Assembly (NCBI GenBank): GCA_022449455.1
Contig: JAKUPL010000009.1
Location: forward strand, 1-64,000
DNA from: Alcanivorax sp.
Lineage (GTDB): Bacteria; Pseudomonadota; Gammaproteobacteria; Pseudomonadales; Alcanivoracaceae
Reading direction: 5' to 3'
DNA: 64,000 bases
The notes below the pieces were generated by a model, which had not been told where the DNA came from, made no database searches, and saw only the letters and a list, made by a program, of their open reading frames with translations. Both the position numbers and the translations under genes were made by a program. Positions 47,275 through 56,832 of this stretch are shown in pieces. How positions within the stretch are numbered: the stretch's first letter is position 1; each line of letters begins with the position of its first letter.

Positions 47275-48510
47275 ATGAAACAGCAACACTATGACGTGGT
47301 GATTCTGGGTGCCGGGGCGGCGGGCCTGATGTGCGCCGCCACCGCCGGCTACCAGGGCCATTCGGTCCTGGTGCTGGACCACGCCAACAAGCCGGGCAAG
47401 AAGATCCTGATGTCCGGCGGCGGCCGTTGCAACTTCACCAACCTGAATACCACGCCGTCCCATTTCACCTCCGCCAACCCGCATTTCTGCAAATCGGCGC
47501 TGAACCGTTATTCCCCCTGGCACTTCCTGGAACTGGTGGAACGCCACGGCGTGGAGCACGTGGAAAAAGCGCCCGGGCAGCTGTTCTGCGCCGGTTCCAG
47601 CAAGGACATTCTGCGGGTGCTGCTCACCGAGTGTGAGTGGGCCGGCGCCGAGGTGCGCCTGAACACCGCCGTGACCCACCTCAACGGGGTGGTGGTGGAC
47701 GGGGAGGGCGCCGTCCCGGAGTGGGCGGAGCGGGTGGCCGATGGCTTCCGGTTACGCACCGCCGAGGGCGGCGAGATCCACGCCCGGCGGCTGGTGGTGG
47801 CCACCGGCGGCCTGTCCATTCCGACCCTGGGGGCCGGGCCCTTCGGCTACCGGTTGGCGGCGCGCTTCGGCCTGCCGGTGCGGCCCACCCGCGCCGGGCT
47901 GGTGCCGTTCACCCTGCAGCCGGCGGACAAAGCCTGGCTGGCGGAACTGGCCGGGGTCAGCGCCGAAGTGGTCGCCGAGGCCGGCGGCCGACGCTTCGCG
48001 GAGCCGCTGCTGATCACCCACCGGGGCCTGTCCGGGCCGGCCATGCTGCAGGTGTCCAGCTTCTGGACGCCCGGCGAGCCGGTCACCGTGGACTGGCTGC
48101 CGGCGCTGGCGGACCCGGCCGCCGACCTGCGCGCCGCCCGCGCGGCGCAGCCCGGCACCGGCGTGGAAAAATGGCTGCGCGGCTTTGTCTCCCAGCGGCT
48201 GGCCGCCGCCCTGACCGAACACTTCGACTGGGGCGGCCCGCTGCAGCATCACGGCAACGAGCGCCTGGCGGAGATCGCCGCGGTGCTCAAGGGCTGGCGC
48301 TTCAAGCCCTCCGGCACCGAAGGCTACCGCACCGCCGAAGTGACCCTGGGTGGCCTGGACACCGACGCGGTGTCCTCGAAAACCTTCGAGGCCAAGGCGG
48401 TGCCCGGGTTGCACTTTATCGGCGAGGTGCTGGACGTCACCGGTGAGCTGGGCGGCTTCAACTTTCAATGGGCCTGGGCCAGCGCCCACGCCGCCGCCCT
48501 GGCGCTCTGA
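47275..48510 (+). CDS. BaiN/HI0933-family FAD flavoprotein
   Basis: The 411-aa protein has an N-terminal FAD motif VVILGAGAAGLMCAAT, KKILMSGGGRCNFTN (the family hallmark), and the C-terminal block FIGEVLDVTGELGGFNFQWAWASAHAAA (in two blocks: FIGEVLDVTGELGG, FNFQWAWASAH). The family includes bile-acid and other unsaturated-ring reductases, but for most members the substrate is unknown. It is cytoplasmic, with no signal peptide. Confidence 0.92.
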   Translation: MKQQHYDVVILGAGAAGLMCAATAGYQGHSVLVLDHANKPGKKILMSGGGRCNFTNLNTTPSHFTSANPHFCKSALNRYSPWHFLELVERHGVEHVEKAPGQLFCAGSSKDILRVLLTECEWAGAEVRLNTAVTHLNGVVVDGEGAVPEWAERVADGFRLRTAEGGEIHARRLVVATGGLSIPTLGAGPFGYRLAARFGLPVRPTRAGLVPFTLQPADKAWLAELAGVSAEVVAEAGGRRFAEPLLITHRGLSGPAMLQVSSFWTPGEPVTVDWLPALADPAADLRAARAAQPGTGVEKWLRGFVSQRLAAALTEHFDWGGPLQHHGNERLAEIAAVLKGWRFKPSGTEGYRTAEVTLGGLDTDAVSSKTFEAKAVPGLHFIGEVLDVTGELGGFNFQWAWASAHAAALAL

Positions 48511-48755
48511 CCACGGCACCAACGTGCCAGCCTCCCTCCACAGAAACCGGCCCTTTTGTTTGCCCTGTCGCCGCCGCGTGAAACTTTTGCGGTAATTCGG
48601 TAACCCGCTTTCTCCCGTCGGTATGGATGCGTCGGAATGTGGTAATTCCGTGCCCGAACGCTCACGACGCCCGCCGCGCTCCCGGCGCAGACTCGATCCA
48701 TCGTGGCCCGACCGCGACCCCAATGACATAACAATGCACAGCCGGAGAGAGCATC

Positions 48756-51221
48756 ATGGGACATCTGGAACGGCTTATCGGTTTGAGTCTGCTGGCCGGC
48801 GCGCTGGCCGCCTGTGGCGGCGGCGGTGGTGGCGGCGGTGACACGGCGGTGTCCGGCGGCGGTGATGGACCGGTGGACGAGGGCACGCCCCGCGCCGAGG
48901 ACCCGCTGGACCCGGCGCCGGCGCCCCGGGGCGCGTCCTTCGCCGGGCGCGAATACCAGTGCCAGGGCGACGGCTGCCAGCTGGGCCAGTTCGCCGGCCC
49001 GTTCGCCGAGCCCACCATCCGTTACAGCGACGCCAGCACCGGCGACAACCTCAAGGTGGTGACCACCGACGACAAATGCCTGGAAGACAGTGAGGGTGAT
49101 CTGCGCTGCAAGCCGGCGGCGGGTTCCATCGCGTTGCTGCCGGATAACCGGTTGGTCTACTTCAACGCCCTGGAAGGCACCGAGAACGTGGAGTTCTCCA
49201 TCGTCGCCGAGTTCGGTTTCGTGGCGGTGAACGACCAGACCCGGGTGCTCAACCTGGGCCCCGCCGGCCCGGAGGACAGCATCAGCTGGGAGCGGCCCTC
49301 GCCGGTGCGCGGCGGCGCCAACGTGGACGGCAACGACAGCGATACCCTGCTGCCGGGCAAGGAGCTGACCGACGCGGAAAGCACGCCGGGCAACGACGGC
49401 GCCCTGTTCTGCGCCGATGTGATCCAGCTCGCCGACGGCCGCATCATGGCGGTGGGCGGCACCGACTACTACACCGAACCGTCGCTGGGTTCGGTGTTCC
49501 CCCGGGCCCGCGACTTGCTCGGGTCGATCGACAACGAGATTCCCCTGCCCAGTAACTTCGGCGAGATCAGCGTGCCGGACGACATCGGCGTGGTGGAACT
49601 GGAAGGCCTCAAGGACGCGCGCATCTTCGACCCGGCGGACAACAGCTGGACCCAGACCGGCCATATGATCCACGGCCGCTGGTACCCGAGCCTGGTGACC
49701 CTGCCGAACGGCGATATTTTCGTGGCCAGCGGCGTCACCAAGCTGCTCAAACCGGTCTACACCGGCGCCCTGATCGGCGGCGAGAGCAGTGGCCTGCGCG
49801 AGCTGCTGCAGTCCGCCGACAACGTGCGCGCCAGCGAGACCTACGACCTGCGAAGCGGCACCTGGAGCGAGAACGGCGAGCGCCCCCTGCCGGGGCTGGA
49901 CAGCACCGCGGGCAAACCGCTTCCGCTGTACCCGCGTCTGCACCTGCTGCCCAATGGCCAGGTGTTCTACAACGCCGCCGGCCAGGCGTTCAATCCGTTC
50001 GGCCAGTCCTACAACCAGGCGCAATGGAACTTCGTGTCCGCCTATGACCCGGAGCAGGCATTGTGGACCGACCTGGGCTACGCCGGCCTCAATGTGCAAT
50101 TGGACGAGCTGGGCCTGGAGCGCATCACCAACGCCCTGACCCTGACCAGCCCGAACCTGCTGGAAGACCTGATCGGCACCGGCGAGGGGTTGCTGACCGG
50201 TTTGCTGGGCGATCCCCTGGGCAGTCTGGAGCAGGTGCAGAATCTGCTCGGCGACGTGGCCGACCCGGAGGTGGCCAACCGGCTGCTGGGCGCCGGCTTC
50301 CGGGGCTCCACCTTCTCGATCATGATGCCGTTGCGCCAGAACGGCGCCGGTGAGTACGACACCGCCCGGTTCCTCACCGCCGGCGGCGTGGTGGGCGCGG
50401 TGGCCGCCACCAGCCCGGGCAGCTATCTGGCGGTACCCAACGCCCGCATCGACACCGTGGAAGTGAACGTGCCGGACACCGAAAGCGGCATGCGCTATTC
50501 CTCGGAAATCGTCGGCAACCTGAACGGCCCGCGCTGGTACTCCACCGCCGTGCTGCTGCCGGACGGCTCGGTGATGGCGTTCAACGGCGCCAACCGGGAC
50601 GAGGTGGTGCTGCCGGGTTCCGCCAATCCGGTGCAGGTCACCGAGCGCTTCGACCCGAACACCGGAACCTGGACGCCCATGGCCAGCTCCCTCAACCCGC
50701 GCACCTACCACAACACGGCGCTGCTGCTGCCGGACGGCCGGGTACTGGTGGGCGGCCACGCGCCGATCAACACCGCCTACCTGTTCAGCCTCAACCTGGA
50801 AGAGCTGGGCTTCTCGCCCAACGACGGACGCGACCCGTCCTTCGAAATCTACAGCCCCCCCTATGTGTTCAAGGACCGCCCGGAGATCCTGTCCGCCCCC
50901 ACGCAGGTGTCCCACGGCGAGGCCATCGACATCCAGGTGGACGACGCCGCCGCCATCAACGAAGTGCTGCTGGTGCGTCGTACCAGCCTGACCCACCTGG
51001 TGGACGGCGATCAGCGCACCGTGGTGCTGCCGCACACGGTGGGCGACGGCCAGGTCAGCGTGACCATTCCGGGCAACGCGGCGGTGGCCCCCGCCGGCCA
51101 TTACCTGCTGTTCGTCAACCGGGTGGCCAGCGACGGCTCCGCCATGGTGGTGCCGTCCACCGCCGCCTCGGTGCGGGTGCTGCTGCCGGACGCGGCGCCG
51201 TCCCTGTTGGTCCGAAAATAG
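48756..51221 (+). CDS. Secreted copper-radical-oxidase-like lipoprotein (galactose/glyoxal oxidase fold)
   Basis: The 821-aa protein opens with a lipoprotein signal (LLAGALAAC, lipid on Cys20) and an eight-Gly linker, then Kelch-like repeats. Copper-radical catalytic residues can be placed: Cys219 (LFCADV) and Tyr310 (GRWYPS) for the thioether cofactor, Tyr651-His652 (NPRTYHNT) and His747 (SLTHLV) as copper ligands, with a C-terminal DUF1929-type Ig-like domain. Glyoxal oxidase, galactose oxidase and alcohol oxidase are possible. An extra hydrophobic stretch of about 65 residues (near 460-525) interrupts a blade. CGGAGAG precedes the ATG. Confidence 0.85.
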   Translation: MGHLERLIGLSLLAGALAACGGGGGGGGDTAVSGGGDGPVDEGTPRAEDPLDPAPAPRGASFAGREYQCQGDGCQLGQFAGPFAEPTIRYSDASTGDNLKVVTTDDKCLEDSEGDLRCKPAAGSIALLPDNRLVYFNALEGTENVEFSIVAEFGFVAVNDQTRVLNLGPAGPEDSISWERPSPVRGGANVDGNDSDTLLPGKELTDAESTPGNDGALFCADVIQLADGRIMAVGGTDYYTEPSLGSVFPRARDLLGSIDNEIPLPSNFGEISVPDDIGVVELEGLKDARIFDPADNSWTQTGHMIHGRWYPSLVTLPNGDIFVASGVTKLLKPVYTGALIGGESSGLRELLQSADNVRASETYDLRSGTWSENGERPLPGLDSTAGKPLPLYPRLHLLPNGQVFYNAAGQAFNPFGQSYNQAQWNFVSAYDPEQALWTDLGYAGLNVQLDELGLERITNALTLTSPNLLEDLIGTGEGLLTGLLGDPLGSLEQVQNLLGDVADPEVANRLLGAGFRGSTFSIMMPLRQNGAGEYDTARFLTAGGVVGAVAATSPGSYLAVPNARIDTVEVNVPDTESGMRYSSEIVGNLNGPRWYSTAVLLPDGSVMAFNGANRDEVVLPGSANPVQVTERFDPNTGTWTPMASSLNPRTYHNTALLLPDGRVLVGGHAPINTAYLFSLNLEELGFSPNDGRDPSFEIYSPPYVFKDRPEILSAPTQVSHGEAIDIQVDDAAAINEVLLVRRTSLTHLVDGDQRTVVLPHTVGDGQVSVTIPGNAAVAPAGHYLLFVNRVASDGSAMVVPSTAASVRVLLPDAAPSLLVRK

Positions 51222-51247
51222 CTGGCCCGACAATAAGGAGCGTGACC

Positions 51248-52219
51248 ATGACCTTACCATTGCGTTTTGCCGGTCCGCTGGCCCTGGCCGGCCTGCTGCT
51301 GGCCGGCGCCGTCGGCGCCCACGGGCCGGAAGCCAAGGCCGTGAAAGCACGGCTGGACCCGCTGCCGGCGGCCCTGGCCGGCGTCGACGTTCAGGTGCAG
51401 ACCACGGTGGCACCGCAGCTGGTGGTGGCCAACGACAGTGACCGCACCCTGGAGATTCTGGACGGGGAAGGGCGCGCTTTCCTGCGCATCGACCGGGGCG
51501 GGGTGCTGGCGGATCTGGCCAGCCCGGCCTGGTACCGCGGCCAGACCGCCGCCCGCGGCGTGCCCCTGCCGGATGGCGTGGCCCAGGACGCGGCGCCGCG
51601 CTGGGCCAAGGTCAACGACCGGCCCCACTGGGGCTGGTTCGACCCGCGTCTGCGCACCGATCAGGTGGCGGTGCCCCACGATCTGGAGCACGCCGGCCGC
51701 CCGGCGCGGCTGGCCGAGTGGCGGGTGCCGGTGCGGCGGGACGGCGAGGCCAGCGCCCTGGCCGGGGCGTTCCGCTATGAACCGCTGCCGCCGGGGCGCT
51801 TTCTGTCCCGGCTCACCTCCGACCCGGCGCTGACCGAGGGGGTCACCGTGACCCTGGCGCCGGGCACGGTGCCGGCGCTGCACCTGCGCAATCAGGGGGA
51901 GAAGCCGGTGACGGTGGCCGACGCCCGGGGCCGGCCCTGGTTGCGCGTGGGGCCCGGCGGCAGCTTTCTGAACGTCGCGCCGGAGGCGGCCGAGCCGAAC
52001 TGGGTGAAGGTGGCCGGCGGGCCCCGCTATACCTGGACCGAGCCGCGCGCCGCCTACGCCGAGCGCTGGCCGTCGGCGGCGGTGCTGGACGCCGGTGAGC
52101 GGGCCCGGGTGAGTACCTGGACCCTGCCGGTGACGGTGGGGGACACGCCGGTGGCGGTCACCGGCGAGGTGCTGTGGGTGCCGGGTGAGCGGGTGGCCGA
52201 CAGCGGCCACCATCATTGA
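51248..52219 (+). CDS. Secreted protein with internal duplication and histidine-terminal mature form, function unknown
   Basis: The 323-aa protein has a signal peptide (cleavage predicted after VGA, residue 24), giving a mature N-terminus His25-Gly-Pro. Two repeats follow, about 56-180 and 209-312, each with a similar pattern: an N-rich strand, GRxFLR or GRPWLR, a GG turn, WxKV, W/Y-x-W and PR, then a WxVPV strand and a W/Y-x-P end. The C-terminus is DSGHHH. AAGGAG lies 7 bases before ATG 51248. It starts 26 bases after the copper oxidase gene and is probably its partner, perhaps a copper-binding or assembly factor (inference). Confidence 0.8.
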   Translation: MTLPLRFAGPLALAGLLLAGAVGAHGPEAKAVKARLDPLPAALAGVDVQVQTTVAPQLVVANDSDRTLEILDGEGRAFLRIDRGGVLADLASPAWYRGQTAARGVPLPDGVAQDAAPRWAKVNDRPHWGWFDPRLRTDQVAVPHDLEHAGRPARLAEWRVPVRRDGEASALAGAFRYEPLPPGRFLSRLTSDPALTEGVTVTLAPGTVPALHLRNQGEKPVTVADARGRPWLRVGPGGSFLNVAPEAAEPNWVKVAGGPRYTWTEPRAAYAERWPSAAVLDAGERARVSTWTLPVTVGDTPVAVTGEVLWVPGERVADSGHHH

Positions 52220-52228
52220 GCGTCGACG

Positions 52229-55200
52229 CTAATCGCGGCCGCCGGATAATCGCTCCAACACCTGCTCCACCACCTCGAAGCGCTCGGCGGGGGTCTCCGA
52301 CTCCAGCTCGAAGCGCAGGGTGCTGGCGCCCTCCAGCTTGTAGAGATTGGGGCCGGACTGCACCAGCTTGACGATGGTCAGCGGGTCCACCGGGGTGCGC
52401 TCGGCGAACTCCAGCTTGCCGCCGCGCCCGTGGGCGTCCAGCCGGGTGATGCCCAGGGCCTCGGCGCGCTGGCGCAGGGCGGTGACCCGGAACAGGTTCT
52501 TGAGCGGGTCCGGCAGCAGGCCGAAGCGGTCGATCATCTCCACCTGCAGCTCTTCCAGCTGCTCCAGGGTCTTGCAGCCGGCGATGCGCTTGTACAGGGT
52601 CAGCCGGGTGAACACGTCCGGCAGATAATCCTCCGGGATCAGCGCCGGAATGCGCAGGTTCACTTCCGGCCCGCCGGACAGCGGCTTGGCGGTGTCCGGC
52701 TGCTCGCCGTTCTTGAGCGCTTCCACCGCCTGCTCCAGCATCTCCATGTACAGCGAGAAACCAATCGCTTCCATGTTGCCGTGCTGCTCCTCGCCGAGCA
52801 GCTCGCCGGCGCCACGGATCTCCAGGTCCTGGCTGGCCAGCACGAAGCCGGCGCCCAGGTCGGTGGCCTGCTCAATGGCCTCCAGGCGCTTGAGGGCGTC
52901 CTTGGTCATGGCCCGCGGGCTGGGGGTGATCAGGTAGGCATAGGCCTGGTGGTGGCTGCGGCCGACCCGGCCACGCAGCTGATGCAACTGGGCCAGCCCC
53001 AGCTTGTCGGCGCGCTCGATAACGATGGTGTTGGCGCTGGGCACGTCGATGCCGGTTTCGATGATGGTGGTGCACACCAGCACGTTGAAGCGGCGATGGT
53101 AGAAGTCGCTCATCACCGCTTCCAGCTCGCGCTCGCGCATCTGTCCGTGGGCGATGCCGACGCGCGCGTCCGGCACCATCTTGCGCAGTTCCTCGGCGGT
53201 GCGCGCCATGGTGTCGATGTCGTTGTGCAGATAATAGACCTGGCCGCCGCGCAGCAGCTCGCGCAGGATCGCCTCCTTGATGGCGGTGTCGTTTTTCTGT
53301 TGCACGAAGGTCTTCACCGACAGGCGCTTCTGCGGCGGCGTGGCGATGATGGAAATGTCGCGCATGCCGCTCATCGCCATGTTCAGGGTACGCGGGATCG
53401 GCGTGGCGGTGAGCGTGAGAATGTCGCACTCGGCGCGCAGCTCCTTGAGCCGTTCCTTATGGCGTACCCCGAAGCGGTGTTCCTCGTCGACGATGATCAG
53501 CCCCAGATCGGAAAACGACACCGACTCCTGCAGCAGCTGATGGGTGCCGACGATGATGTCCACCTTGCCGGCCTTGAGACGCGCCAGCACCTCGCTTTTT
53601 TCCTTGGCGCTGCGGAAACGGGACAGCACCTCGATGTTCACCGGCCAATCGGCGAAGCGATCGACGAAGGATTCGTAGTGCTGCTGGGCGAGCAGGGTGG
53701 TGGGCACCAGCACCGCCACCTGGGTGCCGCTCTGCACCGCCACGAAGGCGGCGCGCATGGCCACCTCGGTCTTGCCGAAGCCCACGTCGCCGCACACCAG
53801 CCGGTCCATGGGCTTGGCCAGCTGCATGTCGCTGATCACCGCGCGGATGGCCGCTTCCTGGTCCGGGGTTTCCTCGAACGGGAAGCCGCTGGCGAAACGC
53901 TCGTAGTCCTCCGACTCCACGCCGAAGGCGCGGCCCTGGCGGGCTTCCCGGCGGGCGTAGGTGTTGAGCAGCTCGGCGGCCACGTCGTTGATCTTCTCGG
54001 CGGCCTTCTGGCGCGCCTTGCTCCACTGTTCCGTGCCGAGCCGGTTCAGCGGCGGGCTGTCGCCGCCGCCGTAGCGGCTGATCAGGTGCAGGGAGGACAC
54101 CGGCACGTACAGCTTGTCGCCGCCGGCGTACTCCAGCAGCAGGAATTCGTGCTGCTGGCCGTGCACCGCCATGTGCACCAGCCCCTGATAGCGGCCCACG
54201 CCATGGTCCAGGTGCACCACCGGGGCGCCGATGCTGAGCTCGCCCAGGGAGCGGATGCCCAGTTCGTTACCGCTGTCCTCGCTGGTGCGCCGGCGGCGGC
54301 GTTGCATTACCCGCTCGCCATACAGCTCGCTTTCGCTGACCACCAGCAACTGGTGATCCGGTGCGTAAAAGCCGGCGTCCAGCTCGCCGCGGGTCAGGTT
54401 CCAGCGTTGCGGGTCGGCCAGGAAGTCCGCCCAGCCGTCCTTCAGGGAGGGCTGGATGCCGATCTTCTGCATCAGCTCCAGCAGCGCCTCCCGGCGGCCG
54501 GCGGTTTCCGCCACCACCAGGATGCGCAGGTCCGGCCGGGCGTCGGCGAACGCATACAGCGGCGCCAGCGGATTGCCGGCGCGCGGGTCGGCGGCCACCT
54601 TGGGCGCCGCTTCCACGCGGAACGACACCGCCCGGTCGCCGTCGCGCTGGCGGGCGCGGGGCAGCCGCTTCCAGGCGCCGTCCAGCTCGTCCGGGCGCAG
54701 GAACAGCCGCGCCGGCGGCAGCACCGGGCGGTGGATGTCATGGCGGCGTTGTTCGTAGCGGGCGCTGACCTCGTCCCAGAAATGCGCGGCGGCCTCCTCG
54801 CAGCCGGCCATTTCCAGGGCCCGGGCGTTGGCGGGCAGGTAGTCGAACAGCGTGGCCAGGCCGTCGAAGAACAGCGGCAGATAGTACTCCAGCCCCGGCG
54901 CGGCGATGCCCTCGGACACGTCCTGGTAGAGCGGTACATGGCGCGGGTCCAGGTCGAAGGTGTCGCGGAAGGCGGTGCGGAAGCGGCGGATGCCCTCGGC
55001 GCTGAGCGGGTACTCGGCGGCGGGCAGCAGGTTGATCTCCTCGACCTGACCGGTGGAGCGCTGGGACTCCGGGTCGAACAGGCGCAGGGATTCGATGTCG
55101 TCGTCGAACAATTCCACTCGGAACGGCTGGGCGGTGCCCATGGGGAACACGTCCATGATCGCCCCGCGCACCGCGAACTCGCCATGCTCGTAGACGTTGT

Positions 55201-55672
55201 CGCGCTGCCGGTAGCCGCAGTCCACCAACCGCGCGCGGGTGGTCTCCATGTCGAACGCCTGGCCGACCCGCAGCATGAAGCTGTTGCCGGCGATGTGCGA
55301 CGGCGGCGCCAGCCGCTGCATCAGGGTGTTGATCGGCACCACCAGCACGCCGTGGCGGGCGGTGCCTAGCCAGTTGAGTACGCGGATGCGGTCGCTGACG
55401 ATGTCCTGGTGCGGGCTGAACAGGTCGTAGGGCAGGGTTTCCCAGTCCGGGAACAGCATCACCGGTAAATCGCTGCCGGCAAGATAGAAGCCCAGCGCGT
55501 CGGCCAGCTGTTGGGCACGGCCGCTGCCCGGGGCCGCCACCAGCAGCGGGCCGTCCAGGGAGCGCGCCACCTGGGTGAGCACCGCCGCCAGGCTGCCGTC
55601 GGACAGACCGCGCCAGTCCTTGAAGTGCTCGTTGCCGGCGGGGAACAAGGGGGTATCGGGTAACAGGGTCAT
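52229..55672 (-). CDS. mfd: Transcription-repair coupling factor
   Basis: Mfd removes RNA polymerase stalled at lesions and recruits UvrA. The 1147-aa protein has a UvrB-like N-terminal region, the RNAP-interaction domain (about 480-540), and RecG-like helicase motifs: VCGDVGFGKTEVAMRAAF (in two pieces), IVDEEHRFGV, LTATPIPRTLNMAMSG and QLRGRVGRSHHQAYAYL. The start is ATG 55672, with GGAGG 4 bases upstream. The length matches E. coli Mfd (1148). Confidence 0.98.
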   Translation of the reverse strand: MTLLPDTPLFPAGNEHFKDWRGLSDGSLAAVLTQVARSLDGPLLVAAPGSGRAQQLADALGFYLAGSDLPVMLFPDWETLPYDLFSPHQDIVSDRIRVLNWLGTARHGVLVVPINTLMQRLAPPSHIAGNSFMLRVGQAFDMETTRARLVDCGYRQRDNVYEHGEFAVRGAIMDVFPMGTAQPFRVELFDDDIESLRLFDPESQRSTGQVEEINLLPAAEYPLSAEGIRRFRTAFRDTFDLDPRHVPLYQDVSEGIAAPGLEYYLPLFFDGLATLFDYLPANARALEMAGCEEAAAHFWDEVSARYEQRRHDIHRPVLPPARLFLRPDELDGAWKRLPRARQRDGDRAVSFRVEAAPKVAADPRAGNPLAPLYAFADARPDLRILVVAETAGRREALLELMQKIGIQPSLKDGWADFLADPQRWNLTRGELDAGFYAPDHQLLVVSESELYGERVMQRRRRRTSEDSGNELGIRSLGELSIGAPVVHLDHGVGRYQGLVHMAVHGQQHEFLLLEYAGGDKLYVPVSSLHLISRYGGGDSPPLNRLGTEQWSKARQKAAEKINDVAAELLNTYARREARQGRAFGVESEDYERFASGFPFEETPDQEAAIRAVISDMQLAKPMDRLVCGDVGFGKTEVAMRAAFVAVQSGTQVAVLVPTTLLAQQHYESFVDRFADWPVNIEVLSRFRSAKEKSEVLARLKAGKVDIIVGTHQLLQESVSFSDLGLIIVDEEHRFGVRHKERLKELRAECDILTLTATPIPRTLNMAMSGMRDISIIATPPQKRLSVKTFVQQKNDTAIKEAILRELLRGGQVYYLHNDIDTMARTAEELRKMVPDARVGIAHGQMRERELEAVMSDFYHRRFNVLVCTTIIETGIDVPSANTIVIERADKLGLAQLHQLRGRVGRSHHQAYAYLITPSPRAMTKDALKRLEAIEQATDLGAGFVLASQDLEIRGAGELLGEEQHGNMEAIGFSLYMEMLEQAVEALKNGEQPDTAKPLSGGPEVNLRIPALIPEDYLPDVFTRLTLYKRIAGCKTLEQLEELQVEMIDRFGLLPDPLKNLFRVTALRQRAEALGITRLDAHGRGGKLEFAERTPVDPLTIVKLVQSGPNLYKLEGASTLRFELESETPAERFEVVEQVLERLSGGRD

Positions 55673-55754
55673 CGTGCCTCCATCGGGGGCGCGCATTGTA
55701 ACGCAGGCGCGTGACGGGTTCATGAGGGGGATCGGAGTCCGGCGCCCGGGTGTC

Positions 55755-55783
55755 GGTGGGAGCGGTCGTTCGACCGCGATAAG
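55755..55783. repeat. REP-like hairpin upstream of mfd and tesB
   Basis: GTGGGAGCGGTCG pairs with CGACCGCGAT around a TT-containing loop, matching the GTAGGAGCGG family. It lies in the 158-bp region between the divergent starts of mfd and tesB. Confidence 0.65.
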
Positions 55784-55830
55784 CTGGTCTGTGGTAGCAT
55801 CGCGCCGCTTGGTAACCGCAGAGGCAGACA

Positions 55831-56706
55831 ATGAAGGAATCGGTTCGCGAATTGATGGCGCGTTTCAGCCTGGAACCCTTGGAGAACAACCTGTTCCGGG
55901 GCCAGAGCGAAGCCAACGGCCAGCGCAGCATCTTCGGTGGCCTGGTGGCCGGCCAGGCGCTGCTGGCGGCCTCCATGACGGTGCCGGAGGACCGGCCGGT
56001 GCATTCACTGCACGCCTACTTCCTGCGTCCGGGCGATATCCGCCGGCCGGTGATCTACGACGTGGACCGGATCCGCGACGGCCGCAGCTTCACCACCCGC
56101 CGGGTGAACGCCATTCAGCACGGCCGTCCCATTTTCAGCCTGTCCACCTCCTTCCAGGTGGAAGAGGAGGGCGCCCGCCACCAGGCGCCGATGCCCGAGG
56201 TGCCGGCCCCCGAAGAACTGGAAAGCGACGAAAGCGCCCGGCTGGCCATGGCGGAGCGGATTCCCAAGCAGTTCCGTGACGACTTTTTGCGCGAGCGGCC
56301 GCTGACCTTCCGCCCGGTGACCCCGCGCAATGTGTTCGAGCCGGAAACCCGCGAGCCGCTCAAGCAGTTCTGGTTCAAGGTCGCCGATCAGGTGGAGGCG
56401 GACCGCATGACCCACCGGGCGCTGCTCGCCTACTGCTCGGACTTCGGGTTCATGGGCACCGCCATGCAGCCCCATGGCATGACCTTCTGGCAGGGCAACA
56501 TGCAGTGCGCCAGCCTCGATCACGCCATGTGGTTCTACGACGATTTTCGTATCGACGACTGGCTGCTCTACCACTGCGAAAGCCCCGGCGCGGCCGGCGC
56601 CCGCGGGCTGACCTTCGGCCACATCTACCGCCGCGACGGCGTGCTGGTGGCCTCGGTGGCCCAGGAGGGCCTGATGCGCCTGCGTCCCGGCGAAGAGCCG
56701 GTCTGA
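55831..56706 (+). CDS. tesB: Acyl-CoA thioesterase II
   Basis: The 291-aa protein has two hotdog domains (RSIFGGLVAGQALLAAS near residue 32; second half with ALLAYCSDFGFMGTAM). Conserved blocks include SLHAYFLRPGD and the C-terminal SLDHAMWFYDDFRIDDW. TesB hydrolyses medium- and long-chain acyl-CoAs and could balance CoA pools during hydrocarbon or terpene oxidation. Divergent from mfd. Confidence 0.95.
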   Translation: MKESVRELMARFSLEPLENNLFRGQSEANGQRSIFGGLVAGQALLAASMTVPEDRPVHSLHAYFLRPGDIRRPVIYDVDRIRDGRSFTTRRVNAIQHGRPIFSLSTSFQVEEEGARHQAPMPEVPAPEELESDESARLAMAERIPKQFRDDFLRERPLTFRPVTPRNVFEPETREPLKQFWFKVADQVEADRMTHRALLAYCSDFGFMGTAMQPHGMTFWQGNMQCASLDHAMWFYDDFRIDDWLLYHCESPGAAGARGLTFGHIYRRDGVLVASVAQEGLMRLRPGEEPV

Positions 56707-56832
56707 TCCGACGACCACCGGGTCGCGGGGCGGCTGGATGCGGCGCGCGATTGGCGCTATCATGCGCGCCCCCAGGCCCGTCCCCCTGGCGGCCCGGACC
56801 CCGACCTGCAGACCCTGACTGAGAGGCGCCCC

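Noticed and set aside
52199-52219. HHH C-terminus as a cloning tag
   Set aside because: Only three histidines, preceded by native-looking sequence and followed by a normal stop in chromosomal context; no vector sequence is nearby.
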